From positions 1 through 9,389 of the forward strand of contig VAZR01000206.1 in the NCBI GenBank assembly GCA_005888515.1: DNA of 9,389 nucleotides, written 5' to 3'. The translations under genes and the position numbers were made by a program. The notes beneath the pieces are model-generated. The model was not told the DNA's origin and made no database searches. It saw only the letters and a program-made list of their open reading frames with translations. Below are positions 1 to 4,917 of this stretch, in pieces. The stretch is from Alphaproteobacteria bacterium (GTDB taxonomy: Bacteria > Pseudomonadota > Alphaproteobacteria > ATCC43930 > CGMCC-115725). Every line of letters begins with the position of its first letter. Positions within the stretch are counted from its first letter, which is position 1.

Positions 1-359
1 TAGCGCTCGGGATGGCCGGTCTCGCTCTGGTATTTACGCGCGATCTTGATCGACAGCTCGACCGCCTCCGCGCCCGAATTGTTGAAGAACACGGTATCGG
101 CAAAGCTGTTGGCGACGAGCCGTTCGGCGAGCTTCTGCTGGCCGGGGATCTGGAACAAATTCGAGCTGTGCCACAGCTTCTGCGCCTGCGCGGTCACCGC
201 CTCGATCAGATGCGGATGGCAGTGGCCAAGCGAGGTGACGGCGATGCCGCTGGTGAAGTCGAGGAATTTGCGGCCGTCGCTAGCATAGAGATAGCAACCC
301 TCGCCCCGTTCGACGGCGACGTCCCACCGGCCATAGGTCGGCATTACAGCTGTAATCAC
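1..359 (-). CDS. argD: Acetylornithine aminotransferase, N-terminal part (cut by window edge)
   Basis: This is the first 119 codons of a class III PLP-dependent aminotransferase that runs off the left edge; the family is about 390-400 residues long. Acetylornithine transaminase makes N-acetylornithine from N-acetylglutamate semialdehyde and glutamate in cytosolic arginine synthesis, and many ArgD enzymes also serve lysine synthesis. Visible family signatures are the early segment YLYASDGRKFLDFTSGIAV, then SLGHCHPHL, then SSNLFQIPGQQKLAERL, and the PLP phosphate-binding stretch NNSGAEAVELSIKIAR. The PLP lysine lies outside the window. I chose the GTG at 359 because AGGAGAG (371-365) lies at good spacing; the next candidate, an ATG at 344, is too far from it. 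A perfect 14-bp palindrome overlaps codons 2-6. The gene sits behind its own promoter and a putative Arg-rich leader peptide. Related aminotransferases such as succinylornithine or GABA transaminase are less likely given the arginine-linked leader, but the assignment rests on the N-terminus only. Confidence 0.9.
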   Translation of the reverse strand, partial: MITAVMPTYGRWDVAVERGEGCYLYASDGRKFLDFTSGIAVTSLGHCHPHLIEAVTAQAQKLWHSSNLFQIPGQQKLAERLVANSFADTVFFNNSGAEAVELSIKIARKYQSETGHPER

Positions 360-399
360 GGCAACTCTCCTGTGCGATGAATGGCGGAAATAGCGAGAA

Positions 400-456
400 G
401 CGGCGCGAGCCTTATCGTCGTCGCCGTTCCGCCCGCGGCGCGATCGCTCGCACCGC
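400..456 (-). promoter_or_regulatory. Candidate attenuator: overlapping alternative RNA stems in the argD leader
   Basis: In the minus-strand RNA, segment A GCGGTGCGA (456-448) can pair with segment B TCGCGCCGC (443-435), giving nine base pairs including one G-U and a GCGA (GNRA) tetraloop, all inside leader codons 14-21. Segment A extended to GCGGTGCGAGC (456-446) can instead pair with segment C GCTCGCGCCGC (410-400), just after the leader stop codon, giving eleven base pairs including one G-U. B and C share the 9-mer TCGCGCCGC, so the two stems exclude each other. The Arg run (426-415) lies between B and C, so a ribosome stalled there would cover both. No U-tract follows; a weak UUCUC (399-395) could pair with the argD SD. 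GC-rich DNA makes chance stems common, so this is moderate evidence only. Confidence 0.4.
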
Positions 457-495
457 CACCCAAGACCGGCTCACCGTGCCGGGATTGCGCATCAT
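412..495 (-). CDS. Putative arginine-rich leader peptide upstream of argD (27 aa)
   Basis: A 27-codon ORF starts with tandem ATG codons (495 and 492) and ends at TAA (414-412), 52 nt before the argD start. A strong Shine-Dalgarno, AAGAGGAG (508-501), lies 5 nt before the first ATG. Eight of the 27 residues are Arg. The peptide ends R-A-E-R-R-R-R-stop, with terminal codons CGG CGA CGA CGA; CGA is used four times although CGC and CGG dominate Arg codons in the neighbouring genes. A good promoter lies about 60 nt upstream. Short ORFs ending in runs of the pathway's amino acid are the hallmark of ribosome-mediated attenuation, as in trp, his and leu leaders. An Arg run before an Arg-synthesis gene fits that logic, but this is inference. 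Caveat: the frame is open far upstream because of high GC, so lack of stops proves nothing; an in-frame ATG at 543 would give 43 aa but has no comparable SD. Confidence 0.55.
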   Translation of the reverse strand: MMRNPGTVSRSWVAVRAIAPRAERRRR

Positions 496-561
496 CGCCA
501 CTCCTCTTGCCGCGCCGGGCCGGTCACGCCGATCCAAGGGCATCGAGCAGGAAAGCGAGAG

Positions 562-590
562 ACTATGGGGATCCCCCGCCGGGCTGTCAA
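562..590 (-). promoter_or_regulatory. Sigma-70-type promoter for the leader peptide and argD
   Basis: On the minus strand a perfect -35 box TTGACA (590-585) is followed by a 17-bp spacer and a -10 box CATAGT (567-562, four of six consensus bases). Transcription would start near 556-553, giving a leader of about 60 nt before the small ORF and about 195 nt before argD. The promoter begins only 6 bp after the stop codon of the upstream MFS gene on the same strand, so argD is probably transcribed independently of it. A 10-bp palindrome GGGGATCCCC (567-576) spans the spacer and the first base of the -10 box, a place where a repressor could bind; no such protein can be named. Confidence 0.6.
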
Positions 591-596
591 CGAGCG

Positions 597-2039
597 CTAG
601 CCCGTTTTCGCCGCCGCCGGCTCGGGGGCACGGTGGCCGCTGACTTCGGCCCCGTCGTGGGAATTGAGGCGCAGAAAGCCGAAGGCCGAGAACAACGGGA
701 TCAGCGCCACCAGCAAAAACACGATCCGGAAATCCTCGGTCGTTACCGGCTCGGAGCCGGCCACCATCGCCAACAAGGCGGCGCCGATCGCGACGCCGAA
801 CCCGCGCGCCAATTGCTGCACGACCCCGCCGACGCTGGTGCTGCGGCTCAGCATCGCGCGCGGCACATCGGCATAGCTGATCGTGTTGAGCGCGAGATAC
901 TGGATGCTGCGGATGCATCCGGACAGCAGCACCGCGACGACGATGATCCAGGCCGGCGTGCCGGCGTCCAGCAGCGCGTAACTGGCGGTGACCGCGCCGG
1001 ACAGCAAGGCGCCGCCGACCAGCGTGCGGCGAAATCCCAGATAACGCAGCAGGAGGCGTGAGAAGGTCCGCACGAACATCGCGCCCAAGGTCGAGGAAAA
1101 GCTCAGCAGCCCGGCCTGCACCGGGCTCAGCCCGAACCCGACCTGAAACAGCAAGGGCAGCAGAAACGGCGTCGCGTCGAGCCCCATGCGGCAAATGCCG
1201 CCGGTCACCGTGCCGATGTTGAACGTCTTGATCTTCAAGAGATTGAGGTCGAGCACCGGCGACGGGCTCAGCCGCGCATGCCTCGCATAGGCGATCAATA
1301 ACGCGAGTGCCAGCGGGAAGAAGGCGATCCCGGCAGCCGGCGCGATGATCGGCCGGCCGAGGTTTTCGATCGCGAATTCCAAAAGGAACAGGCCGAGCCC
1401 GGCGACCGCGAAGCCGGTCAGGTCGAAGCGCGCCGGCGCCGGGGCGCGGAAGTTCTCGAACAGCCACCATGCCAACACGCCGCCGAGCAGCCCGATCGGG
1501 ATATTGAGAAAGAAAATCCAGCGCCACGAGGCATAACTGGTCAGCGCGCCGCCGACGATCGGCCCCACCATCGGCCCGATCATCGCCGGGATCGTCATCC
1601 AGTTCATCGCCGAGACGAGGCCGGCGCGCGGAAAGCTGCGCAGCAGAATAAGCCTGCCGACCGGCGTCATCATTGCGCCGCCAAAGCCTTGCACGATGCG
1701 CATCGCGATCAGCATCGGCAAATTCGTCGCGAGTCCGCACAATGCCGAGCCGCCGGCGAAGATCAGCACCGCCGCACAGAAAACGCGGCGTGCCCCGAGC
1801 CGGTCGGCGATCCAGCCGCTGACCGGGATGAACACCGCGAGGCTCAACAGATAGCTGGTGATCACTAGGTTGAGCCGCAGCGGGCTCTCGCCGAGGCTGT
1901 CGGCCATCGCCGGGATCGACACCGCGATCATCGTCGAATCGAGCCCCTCCATGAAGAAGGCGCAGCCGACGATCAGCGGAATGACGATGCGCAACCGCGG
2001 CTCGGCGGCGGTCGGCAGGACGGGGGCGGCTTCGCTCAA
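597..2039 (-). CDS. MFS transporter, DHA2 (EmrB/QacA/HsrA-like) multidrug exporter
   Basis: This 480-residue inner-membrane protein belongs to the drug:H+ antiporter-2 branch of the major facilitator superfamily, which usually has 14 membrane segments and exports drugs or other toxic compounds using the proton gradient. Visible signatures are LDSTMIAVSIPAMADSLG near residues 33-50, motif A GWIADRLGARRVF (about 75-87) in the first cytoplasmic loop, the motif B region RIVQGFGGAMMTP (about 114-126), the antiporter motif C GPMVGPIVGG (about 155-164) and SWRWIFFLNIPIG (about 171-183). The length fits the HsrA/YieO-like subgroup. The start is uncertain: the only candidate after the upstream in-frame TAG and before the first membrane segment with reasonable length is TTG (2039), with a weak purine stretch upstream; a TTG 16 codons in is possible. 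The gene diverges from recX across an inverted-repeat-rich spacer. There is no linked emrA-type membrane fusion gene, so it probably works alone. The substrate is unknown. Confidence 0.9.
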   Translation of the reverse strand: MSEAAPVLPTAAEPRLRIVIPLIVGCAFFMEGLDSTMIAVSIPAMADSLGESPLRLNLVITSYLLSLAVFIPVSGWIADRLGARRVFCAAVLIFAGGSALCGLATNLPMLIAMRIVQGFGGAMMTPVGRLILLRSFPRAGLVSAMNWMTIPAMIGPMVGPIVGGALTSYASWRWIFFLNIPIGLLGGVLAWWLFENFRAPAPARFDLTGFAVAGLGLFLLEFAIENLGRPIIAPAAGIAFFPLALALLIAYARHARLSPSPVLDLNLLKIKTFNIGTVTGGICRMGLDATPFLLPLLFQVGFGLSPVQAGLLSFSSTLGAMFVRTFSRLLLRYLGFRRTLVGGALLSGAVTASYALLDAGTPAWIIVVAVLLSGCIRSIQYLALNTISYADVPRAMLSRSTSVGGVVQQLARGFGVAIGAALLAMVAGSEPVTTEDFRIVFLLVALIPLFSAFGFLRLNSHDGAEVSGHRAPEPAAAKTG

Positions 2040-2078
2040 CGCGGCGGTTTTCCGTAACCCGAGGGTGCAACGACGCTA

Positions 2079-2114
2079 GGGGCAAGCGTCTGCCCCGGTT
2101 ATAGATTTACCGGG
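2079..2114. promoter_or_regulatory. Overlapping inverted repeats in the MFS/recX divergent spacer (candidate operators)
   Basis: The 106-bp spacer between the MFS start and the recX start contains GGGGCA-6 nt-TGCCCC (2079-2084 and 2091-2096) and CCCGGT-9 nt-ACCGGG (2094-2099 and 2109-2114). The middle arms overlap, so the block 2091-2099 can match either side. A further pair GACGCT (2072-2077) and AGCGTC (2085-2090) interleaves with the first. The 21-bp size and position of the second repeat resemble a TetR or MarR operator, but no regulator gene is adjacent and short GC-rich inverted repeats are easily found by chance. Confidence 0.3.
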
Positions 2115-2118
2115 ACGG

Positions 2119-2124
2119 TATAAG
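2119..2124 (+). promoter_or_regulatory. Possible -10 box of the recX promoter
   Basis: TATAAG lies 21 bp before the recX ATG, which would give a short 5' leader of about 15 nt. No convincing -35 hexamer is seen at 16-18 bp upstream, so a regulated or weak promoter is implied if this is real. Confidence 0.35.
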
Positions 2125-2145
2125 CCACAGGCATCGCCCGCGCAC

Positions 2146-2703
2146 ATGACAGACCGGACCAAAGCCGACATCGATCCGGCGCTGATCGAGAACTGGGCGC
2201 TGTACTATCTCGGCCGGTTCGCCAGCTCGGCCGAGAATCTGCGCCGGGTGTTGCGGCGCCGGGCGCGGCGTCGCGGCGGCGCCGAGGCCGCCCGCGCCGC
2301 CGATCCGCTGATCGATGCGCTGATCGCGCGCGTCGCGCGTTATCGGGAAAGCGGACTTCTTGACGATGCGGCCTACGCCGCCGCCCGGGCGCGCGGCCGG
2401 CTGGCGCGCGGCGAGCCGCTGCGCCGCATCGCCGCCGGGCTGGCCTCCAAGGGAGTCGACGCCGAGGACCGCGCCGCCGCCCTCGACGCTTTGCGCGAGA
2501 CGGCGCCCGACCCCGATCTCGCCGCCGCCTGCGCGTTCGCGCGACGGCGGCGGCTCGGCCCCTATCGCCGCGGCCCGGCCGATCGCAACCGCGAACTCGG
2601 TTCCTTCGCCCGCGCCGGCTTTGGCCGGCGCGAAGCCGAGGCGGTATTGGGCTGCGCCGACCCGGAGGCCGTCGCGGCGCTGCTCGCCGGCGAGCGCTGC
2701 TGA
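2146..2703 (+). CDS. recX: Regulatory protein RecX
   Basis: A 185-residue protein of the RecX family, a small helical protein that binds RecA filaments and modulates, usually inhibits, their recombinase and coprotease activity. Support comes from the N-terminal pattern ALYYLGRFASSAENLRRVLRRRARRR (about residues 18-43, read across several helices), which matches the usual A-x-x-Y-L-x-R-F-x-x-S start of RecX. A helical repeat follows, with Y-R-E-S-G-L-L-D-D-A-A-Y-A (about 66-78), the common glycine-leucine-leucine-aspartate-aspartate turn. Basic and alanine-rich composition and length fit the family. The gene stands alone with no recA beside it, as is frequent in alphaproteobacteria. The ATG has only a weak upstream AGG, and a TATAAG box lies close by, so translation may be weakly initiated. 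It converges on the PaiB-like gene, with a hairpin between them. Confidence 0.85.
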   Translation: MTDRTKADIDPALIENWALYYLGRFASSAENLRRVLRRRARRRGGAEAARAADPLIDALIARVARYRESGLLDDAAYAAARARGRLARGEPLRRIAAGLASKGVDAEDRAAALDALRETAPDPDLAAACAFARRRRLGPYRRGPADRNRELGSFARAGFGRREAEAVLGCADPEAVAALLAGERC

Positions 2704-2709
2704 ATCGGG

Positions 2710-2729
2710 GCCGGCATTACGATGCCGGC
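2710..2729. terminator. Hairpin at the convergent recX / PaiB-like junction
   Basis: GCCGGCAT (2710-2717), TACG loop (2718-2721) and ATGCCGGC (2722-2729) make a perfect 8-bp stem. Read on the plus strand, the loop is UACG, a UNCG-type stable tetraloop. It starts 7 bp after the recX stop and contains the stop codon of the minus-strand gene (2717-2719), so it could terminate or protect both transcripts. There is no U-tract, so it is not a textbook intrinsic terminator. Confidence 0.55.
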
Positions 2730-3346
2730 TCGCGCTCCCGCATCAGCTTGGCCACGGCATGCGAGTCCGCGTCAGCGCGCTTTTCCAGCGCGGCGATGAT
2801 GCGCGGCCGGTCCGCCGCCGGACGGTTCTGGCTCAGCTTGAACTTGCCCTCGAGCCGGCGGACCGCGATCTCGATCCCGGTGATGCCGTTCAGCATCGAT
2901 TGCACATAAGGCTCGGGCAGCGCCTGTATATCCCACGGCGCCGGCTCGCGCCCCTCGTGCCGCTCCGACAGCCGCCGCACCAGCGCGCGCAACCAGATCG
3001 GATCGTCGATGCGCCGGGCCGGTCCATAGGCATGCACGGCGGCGTAATTCCAGGTCGGCACCGCGGGGCCTGCCTCGTACCAGCTCGGCGAGATGTAGGC
3101 GTGCGGGCCGGCAAAGATCGCCAGCGCCTCGCCGGCACTGTCGAGATCGGCCACCTGCGGGTTGGCGCGCGCGATATGGGCCTGCAGAAAAAGCTTGCCC
3201 TCGCGGCGTTCGGTGAGAAACGGGATCTGGCTGGCGATCAGCCCCGCGTTTCCATGTGTCACGAGCAGCCCGAAATCGTGCCGCTCGATATGCGCGAGCA
3301 GGATGTCCTCGCGGATTTCGGTGAAGGCGGGCGGCAGATAGACCAC
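2717..3346 (-). CDS. PaiB-family FMN-binding negative transcriptional regulator
   Basis: A protein of about 209 residues of the PaiB family, which has a split beta-barrel flavin-binding fold; Bacillus subtilis PaiB is described as a negative regulator of sporulation and degradative enzyme genes. Signatures are the N-terminal VYLPPAFTEIRED, the segment GPHAYISPSWY (about residues 80-90) and PTWNYAAVHAYG (about 98-108), and a late GIEIAVRRLEGKFKLSQNR. Length matches the family. I chose the GTG at 3346 because AAGGA (3358-3354) lies 7 nt upstream; the in-frame TTG at 3352 overlaps that spacing and would be only 1 nt from the SD. The gene follows the LysE-type gene by under 30 bp on the same strand, so the two are probably cotranscribed. 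Whether the protein binds DNA is unclear: the fold is that of flavin or heme enzymes, and an enzymatic or detoxifying role is equally possible. Confidence 0.85.
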   Translation of the reverse strand: MVYLPPAFTEIREDILLAHIERHDFGLLVTHGNAGLIASQIPFLTERREGKLFLQAHIARANPQVADLDSAGEALAIFAGPHAYISPSWYEAGPAVPTWNYAAVHAYGPARRIDDPIWLRALVRRLSERHEGREPAPWDIQALPEPYVQSMLNGITGIEIAVRRLEGKFKLSQNRPAADRPRIIAALEKRADADSHAVAKLMREREPAS

Positions 3347-3373
3347 GGGCAAATCCTTGTAATTGCGGAGTTC

Positions 3374-4006
3374 TCAGCCGAGATGCTGAACCAACAGGCT
3401 GCCGAGCAGCGTGACCCCGCAGACCACCAATATCCCGCCCGACCCGCGGTTGATCCAGACCAGATGGTGCCGCTCAAACGACAGCCGCACCGCCCCGGCG
3501 CCAAAGCTCAGCGCCGCCCACCAGCACAGCGAACCGAGCCAAACTCCGAGGACCAGAATGGCGGCGCGCCCCAACGTCGCCTCCGCGCCGGTAAAGCCGA
3601 TCCCGGCGAAAATCGCCAAGAACGCAAGGATCGTGATCGGGTTGGTGATGGTCAGCGCGAAAGTCGAGAGATAATCGGACAGGAGGTCTTCCGGGTCGCG
3701 CTGCGACTGGGTGCCGGCCAGCGGATCGGCGATGAAGGCGGTGATGCCGATATACAGCAGAAACGCACCGCCGCCGATCCGCAGCCAATCGCGATAATCG
3801 AGCAGCAAATCGGATATGACCGTCAGGCCGAACGCGGCGATGATGCCGAACACCGCATCGGCGGTTGCTGCGCCGAGACCCGACAGGAACCCGGCCATTT
3901 GGCCGTGAAAGATCGTGCGGCGGATGCACAGGACGCCGACCGGGCCGGCGGGAACGGCGATGATGATGCCGACCAGCACGCCCTTCAGCAATAAAGCCAC
4001 CAGCAT
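3374..4006 (-). CDS. LysE/RhtB-family amino acid exporter
   Basis: An inner-membrane protein of about 210 residues of the LysE superfamily, whose members export amino acids such as lysine, arginine, threonine or homoserine lactone derivatives. Signatures are the conserved start LLLKGVLVGIIIAVPAGPVGVLCIRRT (read as first helix plus loop, residues about 6-31), with the P-x-G-P-V-G core. TNPITILAFLAIFAG (about 121-135), a second family hallmark, starts another helix. About six hydrophobic segments can be counted. The start is ambiguous: ATG at 4006 has GGCGGG about 11 nt upstream, while GTG at 4018 in the same frame would add four residues but has the purine run directly against it. The gene leads the probable two-gene unit with the PaiB-like gene. 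Substrate cannot be read from sequence; the presence of an arginine gene elsewhere in the window is not evidence of specificity. Confidence 0.85.
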   Translation of the reverse strand: MLVALLLKGVLVGIIIAVPAGPVGVLCIRRTIFHGQMAGFLSGLGAATADAVFGIIAAFGLTVISDLLLDYRDWLRIGGGAFLLYIGITAFIADPLAGTQSQRDPEDLLSDYLSTFALTITNPITILAFLAIFAGIGFTGAEATLGRAAILVLGVWLGSLCWWAALSFGAGAVRLSFERHHLVWINRGSGGILVVCGVTLLGSLLVQHLG

Positions 4007-4128
4007 CCGAGCGCGCACCCGCCGTCAAATCGGCCGGCAGTGTCGGTTACCGATAATTGGGGCGCAACCGAAATGAGCCCAGGCTTCTTCGGGTTTGGCG
4101 GTCTAATCGGCTCGCGCGTTCAGCCGTC

Positions 4129-4202
4129 GTCCCGGCGAAGGCCGGGACCCACTTATCAATTGCTTCATCGTCGGATGAGTGGATCCCGGCTTTCGCCGGG
4201 AC
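4129..4202. repeat. Inverted pair of REP-like palindromes (BIME-like element)
   Basis: This lies in the roughly 300-bp gene-free spacer between the LysE-type gene and the glutathione peroxidase gene. Unit 1 is GTCCCGGC-GAAG-GCCGGGAC (4129-4148); unit 2 is TCCCGGC-TTTC-GCCGGGA (4184-4201). The reverse complement of unit 2 matches unit 1 (GTCCCGGCGAAAGCCGGGA against the same with one G), and the match continues into flanks CCCACTTATC and TCCACTCATC, so the two are inverted copies of one repeat. Such CCCGGCGAAAGCCGGG palindromes are, from general knowledge, dispersed in many copies between genes in alphaproteobacteria. The rest of the spacer shows only a weak TATGCT (4278-4283) that might be a -10 box for the peroxidase gene. 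Confidence 0.8.
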
Positions 4203-4313
4203 ACGTAGTGAGAGTGCGACGATGTCAGCGCCAAGGCCGTCCGCTATCCGCGTCGGTGCATCCCGCCCGAATCGCGCTATGCTCGGCGCAACACGTGCGG
4301 CGAGAGGTCAGCG

Positions 4314-4814
4314 ATGAGCGACAGCGAAACGGGCGACGCGTACCAGTTCGAATTCGTCTCGATCGATGGCGACAAGCTGCCGCTCGCGGAATGGCGCGGC
4401 CGCCCGGTGCTGGTCGTCAACACCGCGTCGTTTTGCGGCTACACGCCGCAATACCGCGATCTCGAGGCGTTGTGGCGGCGCTATCAGCCGCGCGGCCTCG
4501 TCGTGCTCGGCGTGCCGTCCAACGATTTCGGCGAGCAGGAGCCCGGCACGGCGTCCGAGATCAAGCAATTCTGCGAGACCAACTACCAGGTCGATTTCCC
4601 GTTAACCGAGCAATACCGGGTGGTCGGCGGCGCCGCCCATCCGTTCTATCGCTGGGTCGCCGCCCAGCTCGGCGAGGCCGGCGCGCCGCGCTGGAATTTC
4701 CACAAATACCTGGTCGGTCCCGAGGGCGAGCTGGCCGGCGCCTGGCCGTCGCAGGTCAAGCCGACCGACAGTGCAATCACGGCCGAGATCGAAGGAATGC
4801 TGCCGCCGGCGTAA
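4314..4814 (+). CDS. gpx: Glutathione peroxidase family, probably thioredoxin-dependent
   Basis: A 166-residue, probably cytosolic peroxidase that reduces hydrogen peroxide and organic hydroperoxides. The active-site tetrad is intact: Cys41 in NTASFCGYTPQY (a cysteine, not selenocysteine), Gln75 in PSNDFGEQEPG, and Trp127-Asn128 in RWNFHKYLV. Cys87 in IKQFCETNYQVDFP sits where the resolving cysteine of plant, yeast and bacterial 2-Cys enzymes lies, 46 residues after the peroxidatic one. The electron donor is therefore more likely thioredoxin than glutathione; this last point is inference. There is no signal peptide, and length is typical of bacterial forms. The ATG is supported by GAGAGG about 7 nt upstream. 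The gene stands alone, with a repeat element before it and a hairpin after it. The usual asparagine-glutamine of the second motif is asparagine-aspartate here, a common variant. Confidence 0.93.
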   Translation: MSDSETGDAYQFEFVSIDGDKLPLAEWRGRPVLVVNTASFCGYTPQYRDLEALWRRYQPRGLVVLGVPSNDFGEQEPGTASEIKQFCETNYQVDFPLTEQYRVVGGAAHPFYRWVAAQLGEAGAPRWNFHKYLVGPEGELAGAWPSQVKPTDSAITAEIEGMLPPA

Positions 4815-4831
4815 CCGCGTTCGCTGCCGCC

Positions 4832-4852
4832 GGCGGATCATCGCGATCCGCC
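4832..4852 (+). terminator. Hairpin terminator candidate after the glutathione peroxidase gene
   Basis: GGCGGATC (4832-4839), a 5-nt loop ATCGC and GATCCGCC (4845-4852) form a perfect 8-bp stem 17 bp after the stop codon. The following bases CCAATTCT contain only a poor U-tract, so termination could be partial or Rho-assisted. Confidence 0.55.
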
Positions 4853-4879
4853 CCAATTCTGGCGCAATCGGTTGCTTGC

Positions 4880-4885
4880 TATGAT
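4880..4885 (+). promoter_or_regulatory. Possible -10 box for the ABC gene cluster
   Basis: TATGAT matches the -10 consensus in five of six positions and lies 32 bp before the ATPase start, downstream of the peroxidase hairpin. No clear -35 box sits at 16-18 bp, so support is weak. Confidence 0.35.
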
Positions 4886-4917
4886 CATTGCCGATCGGTG
4901 ACTTGCTGCGGCGTGGC

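Noticed and set aside
381..1061. A 226-codon plus-strand frame antisense to the MFS gene and leader
   Set aside because: Gln/Arg/Ala/Asp-rich antisense translation with no recognisable domain.
412..2085. A 557-codon open frame on the minus strand overlapping the MFS gene
   Set aside because: Its translation is Arg/Ala/Gly/Asp-rich without family resemblance, while the MFS frame has clear motifs. Only its last 27 codons, with their own SD, are kept as the leader peptide.
3347..3352. TTG start of the PaiB-like gene
   Set aside because: The AAGGA site is only 1 nt away; the GTG two codons later has 7-nt spacing and matches the family N-terminus.
2360..3994. A 544-codon open frame on the plus strand
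   Set aside because: It runs across recX and antisense to two recognisable genes; the low-complexity translation is typical of a GC-driven shadow frame.
4888..4917. TTG-initiated 10-codon extension of the ABC ATPase
   Set aside because: The family N-terminus starts at MLEIRNLVKKFG, and the extension overlaps the likely promoter region.
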